Shown: positions 32,101-41,899, numbered from the stretch's first letter. The stretch: 57,084 nucleotides of DNA from Tamlana sp. 2_MG-2023 (GCF_030548465.1 NZ_JAUOSF010000011.1:1-57084), one strand, 5' to 3'. Program-made: numbers and translations. Notes: generated by a model from the sequence alone, not told the origin.

Positions 32101-32526
32101 CTATTTCGATTTTGGGAGTGCAATAGTAGTCAATTTACACAACGAAATCAAATTATCATGGTCGTCTGTTACACGTATTTCTAAAAGTTGAGTCGTTCTA
32201 CCCTTGTGTAAATAAACAGCTTTGGCGTACACGTTTCCATCTTTAACACTTTTTAAATGGTTGGCCGAAATTTCTATACCTCTTACGAACACATCTTTGT
32301 TGTGCATTAGAATTTGTACAGCAAAACTTCCCATCGTTTCTGCTAAAGCCGCTGTTGCGCCGCCATGCAAAACACCGTCGGGTTGATACACTTTTGAAGT
32401 CACCGGCATTTTCCCTAGAATAAAATCATCTCCATAATCTACTATTTCAATATCTAGGGTTTCCATTAAAGTGTTTTTACATACGGCATTGGCGCGTGCC
32501 AAAACTTCTTCTTTAGATAATTCCAT
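32101..32526 (-). CDS. Hotdog-fold thioesterase (PaaI family)
   Basis: 141 residues with the hotdog signature PDGVLHGGATAALAETMGS and a following beta-sheet segment. Such enzymes hydrolyse acyl-CoA thioesters. As first gene of the menF-menD operon, a role as 1,4-dihydroxy-2-naphthoyl-CoA hydrolase is the best guess; this comes from context, since the sequence alone does not fix the substrate. Confidence 0.88.
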   Translation of the reverse strand: MELSKEEVLARANAVCKNTLMETLDIEIVDYGDDFILGKMPVTSKVYQPDGVLHGGATAALAETMGSFAVQILMHNKDVFVRGIEISANHLKSVKDGNVYAKAVYLHKGRTTQLLEIRVTDDHDNLISLCKLTTIALPKSK

Positions 32527-32570
32527 TGAGAATATATTTTTTAAAACTTTAATATTTCATTAAAAAAAAT

Positions 32571-32701
32571 GAAGCTGTTTCAAAAGCCTACAATCGCGTC
32601 ATTCTGAACTTGTTTCAGAACCTCATTATACTGATTTTCAATGATAATGAGAACCTGAATCATGTTCAGGTTGACGAAATATTTTCCTTTGAAACAGCTT
32701 C
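32571..32701 (+). repeat. Composite hairpin element, copy A
   Basis: Outer arms GAAGCTGTTTCAAA and TTTGAAACAGCTTC enclose an ~80-bp core bounded by CGTCATTCTGAAC and GTTCAGGTTGACG. Each half of the core is itself a hairpin (TTCTGAACTTGTTTCAGAA; CCTGAATCATGTTCAGG). The core is the reverse complement of that at 35600-35679. It starts 26 bases past the stop of the DUF4136 gene. No coding capacity; a MITE- or REP-like intergenic element. Confidence 0.85.
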
Positions 32702-32726
32702 AATCAACTGTATGATATAACAGTTT

Positions 32727-33401
32727 TTACTTATTAAACTGCTCTAAAACTTTTTCTGCGTAAGGTTTAGCAACTCCTGAAGCCGAATCTGGGTCTGTAA
32801 TTTCAGAGTTTACAACAGCTACCAATTGCTTAGAATTTTCTCTACCTAAATCATAAACTACTGTTTCTAACTTGTAAATATCCGATTCGTAAGTACGTTG
32901 AGAGCTTGGTATGTAACTTCCTCCCATGCCATAAGGCGAGTAGAAAGAACCATAATAGCCGCCAAAACCACCATATCCGCCATAAAAACCAGGGTAATAA
33001 CCTCCTGCTACATAACCACCAGATTGTTCTGTGTTAATTTCTGTTTTAACATCTTTTACTACGGTTAATGCTACGGCTCCAAAACCATCCTTTTTAAACT
33101 TGGCGATATCTTCGTTTACTTCAGACTCTTCCAATTTTTTATTAATTTTAATATCTGGATAAGTCGAATAACTAGGCACAGCATTTATACCAACACTTTT
33201 TAATTTACTAACAATTTCCTGTTCGAATAACTGTCTTGAAGCTCTATCGTCCATTCTAGCTATAACTAAAATTTTATCGTCATGGATTTCTCTAATATCA
33301 GGAGCTTTCCAAGTATCAGTCACTTTAATTGAAGGTCCGCAACTATAAAAAACAATAGCAATTAAAGAAGCGCATAATAGTGTTAATTTCTGTTTCATCA
33401 T
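32727..33401 (-). CDS. DUF4136-like lipoprotein with Gly/Tyr-rich insert
   Basis: 224 residues. Lipobox FYSC at about residues 18-21 marks it as a lipoprotein. The remainder fits small envelope lipoproteins of the DUF4136 type (VTDTWKAPD near the start, conserved tail with AKPYAEKVLEQF). About residues 128-165 are an insertion of Gly, Tyr and Phe (GGYYPGFYGGYGGFGGYYGS) that is probably disordered. Function unknown. A full -33/-7 promoter precedes it. The assignment to DUF4136 is by eye. Confidence 0.8.
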   Translation of the reverse strand: MMKQKLTLLCASLIAIVFYSCGPSIKVTDTWKAPDIREIHDDKILVIARMDDRASRQLFEQEIVSKLKSVGINAVPSYSTYPDIKINKKLEESEVNEDIAKFKKDGFGAVALTVVKDVKTEINTEQSGGYVAGGYYPGFYGGYGGFGGYYGSFYSPYGMGGSYIPSSQRTYESDIYKLETVVYDLGRENSKQLVAVVNSEITDPDSASGVAKPYAEKVLEQFNK

Positions 33402-33456
33402 TTTAATTTTTAAAATATGGAATATGTTTTATCCAATTAAGGGATTTAATTCGTTT

Positions 33457-33486
33457 CAAATATAAACATTAAGAATAGGTACTCAA
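33457..33486 (-). promoter_or_regulatory. Promoter of the DUF4136-like lipoprotein
   Basis: On the minus strand TTG (33484-33486), 19 bases, then TATATTTG (33457-33464). Predicted start of transcription is about 50 bases before the ATG. Confidence 0.6.
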
Positions 33487-33526
33487 GAAAACTTTATTAA
33501 AGATTTAACTTAATGAAATAAGACTT

Positions 33527-34474
33527 TTAGCTTACTAATCGTCTTACAATATCTTTTACGGGTAATATTTTATTTGTGTATTCAATACTCGGTCCGGCCA
33601 CCCATACCGTTTTATAAGTCGCTTTAGTTGCTGCATTTTTAGTCGCATTCATGCCTATTGAAAACCGTATCATTTTAACCCATTTTTTTAATGCCTTATT
33701 TTTGTTTAAAACGGATTCCAACCAAGTTTGTTCTGTTCCAATTTTCTGTACATACGGGGTGTTAATTACGGTACAAGGTGTTCCCGAAATGCGTTCGGTC
33801 ATGACGATGTCTTTTTGACCATAATCCACACAGGCTTGTTTATATTCATCGGTGACTCCTGCTTCCTCTGAAGCAATAAAAAGACTGCCTACTGATACAC
33901 CACCAGCGCCATAACTTAATATTTTATCGATATCTGCTTTACAACCTACGCCTCCTGCAGAAATAATAGGAATATGACAGTTTGTACTTAATTCTTCTAT
34001 TAAAGCTTTTGGGGTTTTGTTTCCCCGATGTCCCCCCGCTTCATTGTTTACCGCAATAATAGCATCTGCACCTAGAGCTTCTACTTTTTGTGCATATTTT
34101 AAATCGACGACATCACAAAAAACTTTGATTCCCACTTTATGGGCTTCAGTAATTGTCTCTGCTGGGCTTCCCAATGAAGTAATTATAAAATCGCAGCCTT
34201 CTTCACAAATAAGCTCTAATTGCGCTTTAAACTTTACATTAGATTTATTTACTATTAAGTTAAAACCAAAAGCACCATTTGTTGCCTTTGCTGCCTTTAA
34301 TTCCCGAAGTGCCATTCTAAGCTCATCTAGTGTCCTATAATTTAGTGCGGGTATACAACCTGCTATTCCACAATCCATTGCTTCTTTAACCATAGAAACA
34401 TTGGAAACCAAAAACATAGGTGCTTGTATAATCGGATGTTTAATACTTAATAGTTCGGTTAAAGATATAGGCAT
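33527..34474 (-). CDS. NAD(P)H-dependent flavin oxidoreductase, nitronate monooxygenase family
   Basis: 315 residues, single TIM-barrel enzyme binding FMN. It begins with IKHPIIQAPMFLVSN, the usual first strand of the family, and has the FMN-phosphate-binding region ISAGGVG and YGAGGVSVGSLF. A histidine in EAGGHRG fits the catalytic position of nitronate monooxygenases. Members oxidise nitronates or reduce other small substrates, so the exact reaction is open. Stands alone between the lipoprotein and the broken NmrA-like gene. Confidence 0.9.
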   Translation of the reverse strand: MPISLTELLSIKHPIIQAPMFLVSNVSMVKEAMDCGIAGCIPALNYRTLDELRMALRELKAAKATNGAFGFNLIVNKSNVKFKAQLELICEEGCDFIITSLGSPAETITEAHKVGIKVFCDVVDLKYAQKVEALGADAIIAVNNEAGGHRGNKTPKALIEELSTNCHIPIISAGGVGCKADIDKILSYGAGGVSVGSLFIASEEAGVTDEYKQACVDYGQKDIVMTERISGTPCTVINTPYVQKIGTEQTWLESVLNKNKALKKWVKMIRFSIGMNATKNAATKATYKTVWVAGPSIEYTNKILPVKDIVRRLVS

Positions 34475-34487
34475 ATTTCTTTTTTAT

Positions 34488-34495
34488 CAAATATA
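34488..34495 (-). promoter_or_regulatory. Candidate -7 box of the nitronate monooxygenase-like gene
   Basis: TATATTTG on the minus strand 13 bases before the ATG at 34474. A -33 TTTG lies at a spacing of about 26, too far for a clean match. Confidence 0.4.
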
Positions 34496-34697
34496 ATAAA
34501 ATATTATGCATACATAATAAACAAAAATAGACTAGCCAGATCTACATTAAATCTTTAATTTCTTTAGGATGACTTTTATCATTTCCAAATTGAATTAATC
34601 GTATTAATTTTAATCTTGGACACTAAATATTAAGATTATAAAGTTTCATTAAATCATTTTGATATCCCTATTTTTAACCTACAACAAAAAACTTCAA

Positions 34698-35567
34698 ATG
34701 AGTAATACATAAATAACTGGAGCCACAGGAAATATAGGTTATGAAGTGATTCGATTTTTAACTGAAATCAATGGCGCAAACAAGATTATTGCTGGTGTTC
34801 GTAATGTTAAAAAAGCTCAGAACGTTTTTAAGGCGTTTCCTCAGTTAGAATATACTCATTTTGATTTTGAAGATTTTAATACGTATGATAAGGCCCTAAA
34901 TAGCATTGACAAAGTGTTTTTGTTAAGACCGCCACATATTTCTGATATTGAAACCTACTTTAAACCTTTAATTTTAAAAATCAAGGAAAAGCAGATAAAC
35001 CAGATCGTTTTCCTTTCAGTTCAAGGTGTTGAAAAAAGCAAAGCCATCCCGCATAATAAAATTGAACAGTTAATTCTTGAACAAGGGTTAGATCATATCT
35101 TTCTCCGACCGAGTTATTTCATGCAAAACCTAACTACAACACTTATAAAAGATATCAAAACAAAACGTGAAATTATCTTGCCGGCGGGACAGGCAAAATT
35201 CAATTGGGTTGATGTTCAAAACATTGGTGAGGTTGCTGCTATGCTGCTTAGCAAGTTTGGCCATTTCAAAAATCAAGCCATCGAAATCACTGGATTGGAA
35301 AACAAAAATTTTGAGAATGTAACCACGCTTATAAACAGCATTATACCAACCCCTATTTCGTACAGAAATGTAAATCCGATTACATTTTATCGTATTAAAA
35401 AACGTGAAGGCATGGTTTCAGGAATGATAATGGTTATGATTCTACTTCACTTTCTACCTCGTTTTCAAAAAGAACCTAAAATTTCAGATTTTTATGAGCG
35501 ATTAATAGGTAAAAAACCTACCGATTTAAAAGCGTTCATTCAGAGAGAGAAAAAACGGTTTGAATAA
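34698..35567 (+). pseudogene. NmrA-like NAD(P)-binding protein gene with stop at codon 5
   Basis: Reading from ATG at 34698 gives MSNT, then TAA at 34710-34712, then in the same frame ITGATGNIGYEVIRFLTE, the first strand and glycine-rich dinucleotide-binding loop (GATGNIG) of atypical short-chain dehydrogenases such as NmrA and QOR2-like proteins. The frame then stays open for about 275 codons to 35567, with LLRPPHISD and FLRPSYFMQNL typical of the family. The next usable start, GTG at 34746, would miss the cofactor loop. So the gene is probably inactivated by a recent point change, or the stop is a sequencing error. An atypical start downstream of the TAA (ATA at 34713) is possible but unlikely. 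Confidence 0.8.
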
Positions 35568-35570
35568 AAT

Positions 35571-35707
35571 AAATGAGGCTGTCTAAAAAGTGAAGTTTTC
35601 GTCAACCTGAACTTGATTCAGGTTCTCATAATGACTGGTTATCAATATGATGCGATTCTGAATCAAGTTCAGAATGACGTACTTTAATACTTTTTGAACA
35701 GCCTCAT
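35571..35707 (-). repeat. Composite hairpin element, copy B
   Basis: Reverse-oriented relative of 32571-32701. Outer arms ATGAGGCTGT.TAAAAAGT and ACTTTTTGAACAGCCTCAT; inner hairpins ACCTGAACTTGATTCAGGT and TTCTGAATCAAGTTCAGAA. It lies exactly between two convergent genes, 4 bases after one stop and 6 bases before the other, so it may serve as a two-way terminator. Confidence 0.85.
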
Positions 35708-35712
35708 GAAAT

Positions 35713-36948
35713 TTAACGCTGATCTAAAAAACGATAATATCCGCATTTTAAGTAAGCGCCTTCAGGAAACCCAATGGGGTGATCTGTGTCGTGATGCGTC
35801 TTTAAAACTACTTTATAGTTTCTAGTGGTTTTATCTAAAACACTAGAATTAATTTCAAAAAATTCTTCAGCAAGCACACGTGATGAACATGATGCCAATA
35901 CTAATAAGCCGTTTTTGGATGTTAACTTCTCTCCTAGCCTAGCTAACTGTGCGTATTTCTTCTTTGCTAAACTAATTTCTGAAGCTTGTTTTGCAAAACT
36001 TGGCGGATCAATAACCACCACATCAAAAGTGACATTATCTTTAATTAGCGTTTCTAATTCTTCAAACGCATCTCCGGCAATAATTTTATGCTTCCCTTTG
36101 TAGGCATTTAGCTTGCCATTTTCAACAGCAATTTCTAAAGCTTGCTTACTAATATCTAAACTGGTGACTTCCCGTGCACCGTTATACAAAGCATGCACTG
36201 AAAATCCACCCGCATATGAAAACACATCCAACACGGTTTTTCCTTTACTCCACTCACCCACTTGTTTTCGGTTGGCTCGGTGATCTAAAAAATAACCCGT
36301 TTTATGACCCTTTATAACATTTGCTGAAAAATTAACATGATGCTCTACAAACCTAACCACTTCATTTTTTAAGCTTCCATAAACGACCTCACCATTTTTA
36401 AGCTGATGCTGTTTAGATTGCTCCAAACTTCTGCTTAATCGAACCACTACGGTTTCTGTTTTAGATATTTTCTGAAGACTAGGAATGATGTTTTCAATAT
36501 AAGGCAACCAGATTTCGGAATAAATTTTAACCACTAAGACCTCAGCATAGACATCGGCAATTAAACCAGGAAAACCATCATTTTCTCCAAATAACAAACG
36601 GTAACTATTGGTGTTCGTTTTCAGTAGCCCTTTTCGTTTTTTAAAAGCTTCCTCTATTCTTAACTGAAAAAACTGAGCGTTGATTTCTGCCTTTTCATAT
36701 CCACTATGAAGCATTTTAATACGAATTGGGGAATTTCCGTCGTATAGGCCAAGACCAATAACACGGTTTTTACTTTTTCCAAAAATAATGGCTAAATCTC
36801 CAGATTTAGCGTCATCATTTATTTTTACAATATTATTAGAAAACACCCACGGATGCCCTTGCAATACAAACTGTTCTCCTTTTGCATTCAGTTTAACTGC
36901 TAATCGTTTGGGTTGTTTTTTACTTTTAATATGTTCAGAAAAAAGCAT
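35713..36948 (-). CDS. Class I SAM-dependent rRNA methyltransferase, RlmI-like
   Basis: 411 residues: PUA RNA-binding domain at the N-terminus (QFVLQGHPWVFSNNI, about 25-100), then a Rossmann methyltransferase domain with DVFSYAGGFSVHAL as the SAM loop, SLDISKQALEIA and the catalytic motif VVIDPPSFAK (about 310-320). Relatives methylate a cytosine C5 in 23S rRNA; the precise site here is inferred. A TACTTTTG box lies 15 bases upstream. Confidence 0.92.
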   Translation of the reverse strand: MLFSEHIKSKKQPKRLAVKLNAKGEQFVLQGHPWVFSNNIVKINDDAKSGDLAIIFGKSKNRVIGLGLYDGNSPIRIKMLHSGYEKAEINAQFFQLRIEEAFKKRKGLLKTNTNSYRLLFGENDGFPGLIADVYAEVLVVKIYSEIWLPYIENIIPSLQKISKTETVVVRLSRSLEQSKQHQLKNGEVVYGSLKNEVVRFVEHHVNFSANVIKGHKTGYFLDHRANRKQVGEWSKGKTVLDVFSYAGGFSVHALYNGAREVTSLDISKQALEIAVENGKLNAYKGKHKIIAGDAFEELETLIKDNVTFDVVVIDPPSFAKQASEISLAKKKYAQLARLGEKLTSKNGLLVLASCSSRVLAEEFFEINSSVLDKTTRNYKVVLKTHHDTDHPIGFPEGAYLKCGYYRFLDQR

Positions 36949-36963
36949 AGTTCAATTTTAAAA

Positions 36964-36971
36964 CAAAAGTA
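36964..36971 (-). promoter_or_regulatory. -7 box of the rRNA methyltransferase gene
   Basis: TACTTTTG on the minus strand, exact TAnnTTTG, 15 bases before the ATG. No -33 seen. Confidence 0.45.
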
Positions 36972-37204
36972 TGTGATTAAAAGATTATATAAGATGAATC
37001 TCGCTTATATTCCTAAAATAATTTCAACCTAAAAATGATAAAAACACAAAAAACATAAAGGTTAAATGTTAATAAACTATTTTTTAAAATCACCTTGTGA
37101 CTAGCTGTTTTTCAAGTTATTAATCATTATATTTATAAACTCCTTAGAACATTAATAGCATCCCAAAACTTGTATTAGCCTTTTAATTTAACAGCTATAC
37201 TAGT

Positions 37205-37897
37205 ATGATGCATCTCAATAGATATAATGATATTAAGGCACTCAAAGAAAACCCCTTATTTAAAGATGTTTCTGATGAGGGTTTACAAGAACTATTCTTT
37301 CATAGTAAACAAAAAACATGGACCAAACGTATTTGCTTTTTAGACAGGAGTGAGACTGTAAATAACTTCTACATTATTACGAGTGGAAGGTTAAAAGTCT
37401 ACTTCTTTAACCCTAAAAAGGATAGAAAAATAACCTTATTTATTTTAACTCAACATGATGTTTTCGACCTGTATAACGTATTTGATTGGTGTCACCATGA
37501 GGTATACTATGAAACTTTAGACGACACCGAAGTCTTTTCTATTCCAATTACCTTTTTAAAGCAATGGATGCAAGAGCATGTAGCATTCTATAAAAACGCC
37601 CTTGAATACAGCATGATAAAAATGAAAGGTTTGGAAGATTATGTAACAAGCTCAAACTTAGATTCCACTTCTACTCGTCTTGCAAAGTTGCTCGTCGAGC
37701 ACACTAATGAAACAACCCATAAGTTAGAATTAATAAATGGTCTCCCACACAAGGAACTGGCGCAACTTATTGGCACAACACGTACTGTATTAAATAGACA
37801 TATTCAAGAGTTTAAAGAAGAAGGTATTATTGAAATAACAAATAAGAACATCAAAATACTAAATATGAACCTTCTTTTAGATAGAATAAAAAAGTAA
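37205..37897 (+). CDS. Crp/Fnr-family transcriptional regulator
   Basis: 230 residues. N-terminal cyclic-nucleotide-binding-type beta-barrel (about 15-125, FKDVSDEGLQELFFHSKQ ... FYIITSGRLKVYF) and C-terminal winged helix (about 160-225) with LPHKELAQLIGTTRTVLNRH as recognition region. No cysteine cluster of the Fnr iron-sulfur type. The first two codons are both ATG; either may be used. No linked target gene is evident; the following secreted protein is 155 bases away. Confidence 0.9.
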   Translation: MMHLNRYNDIKALKENPLFKDVSDEGLQELFFHSKQKTWTKRICFLDRSETVNNFYIITSGRLKVYFFNPKKDRKITLFILTQHDVFDLYNVFDWCHHEVYYETLDDTEVFSIPITFLKQWMQEHVAFYKNALEYSMIKMKGLEDYVTSSNLDSTSTRLAKLLVEHTNETTHKLELINGLPHKELAQLIGTTRTVLNRHIQEFKEEGIIEITNKNIKILNMNLLLDRIKK

Positions 37898-38051
37898 TAC
37901 ATCAATTTTAACATAAAACATTACAAATCTGCTACTTAGGTTGCATTTTACTATTATCTTATCCTTTAAATTGCCGTAACCAATTAAATAATTTTCTCTC
38001 TTTTAATGAATTACGTATTCAACAAATTGTTTAATTTAAAAATCTATTATC

Positions 38052-38582
38052 ATGAAAAAATTACTAATCGGTATATTTACTCTAGGTTTTACCACCCTCA
38101 TGTTTGCTCAAGTAAGTTATGAATCTGACGACTTGCTATTATTAAAGTACAAAACAGCTACTGCCGTACACAGCCAATACTTATCCACTGTACTAGAAAT
38201 GCAAACTGCAAAACGCATTAGATCACTAGAAAGCACTGTAGCTAATTACGATATCACGAAACAAGCTCTATTTAATAAGAAATCAATAAATGGTTACCAA
38301 GTCGTTTTTGAAGAACACGATCAATATGAAGGGAGTATTATTGCTAATTATAACAGCGCTGGAGAACTAACCAAATCTTTTGAAAGATACAAAGATGTTT
38401 CGCTACCTTATTCTGTGAGGTATTCAGTAACCAAGGCGCACCCTGGCTGTTCCTTTGTATCTACTGTGTATTATGTTTCATACGTACCACACAAGCCTAT
38501 TGAAAAAACATATAAAATAAAAATAAAAGTGGATGGCTCTAAAAAAACTTTAAAAGTTGATGAAAACGGACAAATTTTATAG
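38052..38582 (+). CDS. Small secreted protein of unknown function
   Basis: 176 residues. Signal peptide MKKLLIGIFTLGFTTLMFAQ, then a soluble domain with alternating strands (YQVVFEEHDQYEGSIIANYN, YKIKIKVDGSKKTLKVDENG). I do not recognise the family. A terminator shared with the convergent lipoprotein gene follows. Confidence 0.75.
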   Translation: MKKLLIGIFTLGFTTLMFAQVSYESDDLLLLKYKTATAVHSQYLSTVLEMQTAKRIRSLESTVANYDITKQALFNKKSINGYQVVFEEHDQYEGSIIANYNSAGELTKSFERYKDVSLPYSVRYSVTKAHPGCSFVSTVYYVSYVPHKPIEKTYKIKIKVDGSKKTLKVDENGQIL

Positions 38583-38600
38583 GTATGAATTGAGATTAAA

Positions 38601-38631
38601 AAAACGCAATCAAAGTTCTTGATTGCGTTTT
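38601..38631. terminator. Bidirectional terminator
   Basis: Perfect 12-bp stem AAAACGCAATCA / TGATTGCGTTTT with a seven-base loop, between the convergent genes ending at 38582 and 38635. T runs on both strands. Confidence 0.88.
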
Positions 38632-38634
38632 ATT

Positions 38635-39168
38635 TTATCTTTTAAATGTAGAGGTTACTTTTACAAGGCTCTTAATTTCCACACCGTTTTCTTTCAATTC
38701 TACGGTTTCTGTAGAGCTAATTACTAATTTATCATTTGTTATTAGAAGTATTTTAATAGAAGTTTCTCTTTCTTTAGAATCAGATAGATCTTCATTTTCA
38801 ATTATAAGTTCATCACCATCAAGCTCCCATGAACCATTCTCGAGGAATTCTTCACCCTCTACATACTCTGTATCACTTATACCATCTACAGTATATTCCA
38901 GTTTAACATTATAACTCCCTTCTGAAACTACGGTATTAGGCGACTCGTTAAAAGTTAATTTGTTAGTTATATCATAAGCTTCTCCGTGATAGATCGTCTC
39001 ATGACTTTCCCCTCCTAATGAGGTTTCATACGAGCCTTCGTACACTAAATCAGTACCTATCCAAGTACCAACTAAATCTTCTGAAATATCTGAAGCTTCA
39101 CTTTCATTGCTAGAACAAGAAGTTAAAACTAAAATACAGACAACTAATGAAATGCTAATTTTTTTCAT
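38635..39168 (-). CDS. Lipocalin-like lipoprotein, second of a tandem pair
   Basis: 177 residues. Lipobox LTSC at about 15-18, then DLVGTWIGTDLVYEG, the opening of a lipocalin-like beta-barrel such as is common among Bacteroidota lipoproteins. It is related to the gene just upstream (SEDL.G.W start, similar strand order) with only 8 bases between, so they form an operon made by duplication. Ligand unknown. Confidence 0.8.
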   Translation of the reverse strand: MKKISISLVVCILVLTSCSSNESEASDISEDLVGTWIGTDLVYEGSYETSLGGESHETIYHGEAYDITNKLTFNESPNTVVSEGSYNVKLEYTVDGISDTEYVEGEEFLENGSWELDGDELIIENEDLSDSKERETSIKILLITNDKLVISSTETVELKENGVEIKSLVKVTSTFKR

Positions 39169-39176
39169 TTGATTTA

Positions 39177-39695
39177 TTAATTTATACTTCGGTAAGTGGC
39201 TACAAGATCAAAATCTACAGTTGCAGCTTGTCCGTTAATAAGCACATCTTCTTTATGTGAAGAAGAAAGTATCATAGAAGTAGGTAATAATTCATCAATT
39301 TCATAACGTTCTTCTTCGTCACCTTTATAAATTCTTAAGGTTCTCCCATTTTGATTCCAACTATCTCCGTCTAAAATTTGCTGAAGGTTGGAATAAGACG
39401 TTCTCTCAACACCACCTACAGTCATTCTTAATTCTATAGTAAACGTCCCTTGAGTGAACAAAACTTTATTACTTTCATTAAATGTACTAATCATAGAATT
39501 ATTAATATCTTCTCCTGTAATCGTTATTTTTGAAGTTTCTCCATTTACAGTAACCGTTGCGGTACCATCGTAATCAACGCTAGTACACTCCCATTTCCCG
39601 ATAAGATCTTCCGAGGTAAAACCAACAACATCATCATTTGAACAAGAGGTTAAGACTAAACTTAATACGGAAAATAAAACAATAATTTTTTTCAT
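39177..39695 (-). CDS. Lipocalin-like lipoprotein, first of a tandem pair
   Basis: 172 residues. Lipobox LTSC at about 15-18 and SEDLIGKWECTSVDYDG as start of the beta-barrel. Paralogue of the following gene; sequence identity is moderate, so the duplication is old compared with the lectin-like pair. Confidence 0.8.
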   Translation of the reverse strand: MKKIIVLFSVLSLVLTSCSNDDVVGFTSEDLIGKWECTSVDYDGTATVTVNGETSKITITGEDINNSMISTFNESNKVLFTQGTFTIELRMTVGGVERTSYSNLQQILDGDSWNQNGRTLRIYKGDEEERYEIDELLPTSMILSSSHKEDVLINGQAATVDFDLVATYRSIN

Positions 39696-39782
39696 GCCTT
39701 TAGGATAAATTAATTTTCAAGCAATATTACGAGAAATAGGGTTACTAAACCAATCATATTAAAAAAACAGCTACAAAAGGGT

Positions 39783-39817
39783 ATAAAAAAAGCGCAACCT
39801 TTAAAGATTGCGCTTTA
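39783..39817 (-). terminator. Terminator of dnaK
   Basis: AAAGCGCAA pairs with TTGCGCTTT; a T run follows on the minus strand. It lies about 100 bases past the dnaK stop, after the repeat-like hairpins at 39850-39906. Confidence 0.8.
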
Positions 39818-39849
39818 CTATATTGTAGAACTTTTATATTCTATATGAG

Positions 39850-39906
39850 ATTCCGAAACAAGTTCGGAATAAGTGATTCACACCATCTCGGTTTTCATCG
39901 AGATGG
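39850..39906 (-). repeat. Partial relative of the composite hairpin element
   Basis: On the minus strand ATTCCGAACTTGTTTCGGAATCTCA matches one hairpin of copies A and B with compensating changes in the stem (A-T to G-C). A second perfect hairpin, CCATCTCG / CGAGATGG, lies beside it, just outside the dnaK stop. Paired changes that keep the stem suggest selection on structure. Confidence 0.6.
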
Positions 39907-39915
39907 GTTCTCTAC

Positions 39916-41820
39916 TTACTTTACTTCTTCGAAGTCTACATCTTCAACATCACTGCTTTCATTTTGTGGTTGCTCACCTGCACCAGCATCTGGTCCTGGT
40001 TGTGCTCCACCTTGTTCAGCTTGTGCTTTGTACATTTCTTCAGAAGCTACTTTCCAAGCTTCGTTTATTTTATCTAAAGCAGGTGTAATTACAGCCACAT
40101 CTTTAGACTCATAAGCTTTTTTCAATTCTTCTAAAGCTTCAACGATTGGTTGTTTTTTATCATCAGATAATTTATCACCAAACTCTTCTAATTGTTTTTC
40201 CGTTTGGAAAATCATAGAATCAGCCTCGTTTAATTTTTGAGCATTTTCAGCTGCAGCTTTATCAGATTCTGCATTAGCTTCAGCATCAGCTTTCATCTTT
40301 TCGATTTCTTCTTCGCTTAAACCTGAAGACGCTTCAATACGAATATCTTGTTTCTTACCAGTTGCTTTATCTTCCGCAGATACTTTAATGATACCATTCG
40401 CATCGATATCGAAAGTCACCTCAATTTGTGGTGTTCCTCTTCTTGCTGGTGGAATATCACTTAAGTGAAAACGACCGATTGTTTTGTTATCGGCAGCCAT
40501 TGCGCGTTCCCCTTGTAGAACATGAATTTCTACTGATGGTTGATTATCTGCTGCTGTAGAGAATACTTGTGATTTCTTAGTAGGAATCGTTGTATTCGCT
40601 TCAATAAGTTTTGTAAATACGTTACCCATAGTTTCGATACCAAGAGATAAAGGCGTTACATCTAAAAGTAATACATCTTTAACATCTCCTGTTAATACAC
40701 CACCTTGGATACCTGCTCCTAAAGAAACAACTTCATCTGGGTTTACACCTTTACTTGGCGCTTTTCCGAAGAATTTCTCAACAGCTGCTTGTACTGCAGG
40801 GATACGTGTAGAACCACCTACTAAAATAACCTCATCGATATCAGATTTTGATAAACCTGCTGCTTTTAATGCAGACTCACATGGCTCGATAGTACGTTTT
40901 ACTAAATCGTCAATTAATTGCTCGAATTTAGATTTTGTTAATGTACGAACTAAGTGCTTTGGTCCACTAGCAGTTGCTGTGATATAAGGTAGGTTGATTT
41001 CTGTTTGAGCTGAAGATGATAATTCAATCTTCGCTTTTTCAGCAGCTTCTTTTAAACGTTGAAGAGACATTGGATCTTTTCTTAAGTCCATGTTTTCTTC
41101 TGCATTAAACTCATCAGCTAGCCAGTTAATGATTTTCTCATCAACATCATCACCACCTAAGTGTGTATCACCATCTGTAGAAAGTACTTCAAATACACCG
41201 TCTCCTAATTCAAGGATAGATACATCATGTGTTCCTCCACCAAAATCAAATACTACTATTTTTTGGTCTGTACCTTTTTTGTCCATACCGTAAGCTAAGG
41301 CTGCGGCAGTAGGCTCATTAATAATACGCTCTACTTTTAAACCAGCAATCTCTCCAGCTTCTTTTGTAGCTTGACGTTGCGAATCGTTAAAGTAAGCTGG
41401 TACTGTAATTACAGCACGTGTTACATCTTGACCTAAGTAATCTTCAGCAGTTTTCTTCATTTTTTGAAGAATCATAGCCGATAATTCTTGAGGTGTGTAT
41501 AAACGACCGTCAATATCAACTCTAGGTGTATCGTTATCACCTTTTACTACCTTATATGGTACGCGTTCTGCTTCGTTTTTAGATTCAGAATACTTGTTTC
41601 CCATAAAACGTTTAATTGAATAAACTGTTTTAGTTGGGTTTGTTACTGCTTGTCTTTTAGCTGGGTCACCAACTTTAATTTCTCCACCTTCAACAAAGGC
41701 AATTACAGATGGTGTTGTTCTTTTTCCTTCTGCATTAGGAATAACTACAGGCTCATTACCTTCCATTACAGAAACGCAAGAGTTGGTTGTTCCTAAATCA
41801 ATTCCAATAATTTTACTCAT
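39916..41820 (-). CDS. dnaK: Chaperone DnaK (Hsp70)
   Basis: 634 residues, full length. ATP-driven chaperone for unfolded proteins, working with DnaJ and GrpE in the cytoplasm. N-terminal ATPase begins [30 protein letters not shown] and the phosphate loops VGGSTRIP are present; the linker [15 protein letters not shown] leads into the substrate-binding domain; the acidic tail ends [11 protein letters not shown]. dnaJ and grpE are not adjacent. Confidence 0.98.
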   Translation of the reverse strand: MSKIIGIDLGTTNSCVSVMEGNEPVVIPNAEGKRTTPSVIAFVEGGEIKVGDPAKRQAVTNPTKTVYSIKRFMGNKYSESKNEAERVPYKVVKGDNDTPRVDIDGRLYTPQELSAMILQKMKKTAEDYLGQDVTRAVITVPAYFNDSQRQATKEAGEIAGLKVERIINEPTAAALAYGMDKKGTDQKIVVFDFGGGTHDVSILELGDGVFEVLSTDGDTHLGGDDVDEKIINWLADEFNAEENMDLRKDPMSLQRLKEAAEKAKIELSSSAQTEINLPYITATASGPKHLVRTLTKSKFEQLIDDLVKRTIEPCESALKAAGLSKSDIDEVILVGGSTRIPAVQAAVEKFFGKAPSKGVNPDEVVSLGAGIQGGVLTGDVKDVLLLDVTPLSLGIETMGNVFTKLIEANTTIPTKKSQVFSTAADNQPSVEIHVLQGERAMAADNKTIGRFHLSDIPPARRGTPQIEVTFDIDANGIIKVSAEDKATGKKQDIRIEASSGLSEEEIEKMKADAEANAESDKAAAENAQKLNEADSMIFQTEKQLEEFGDKLSDDKKQPIVEALEELKKAYESKDVAVITPALDKINEAWKVASEEMYKAQAEQGGAQPGPDAGAGEQPQNESSDVEDVDFEEVK

Positions 41821-41899
41821 AACTTTTTATTTATATTGTTGACTGTTCATTTTTAATTTCGAGTTGTATAAGTCAATCTTTGTGCCATTTACAAAAGAC

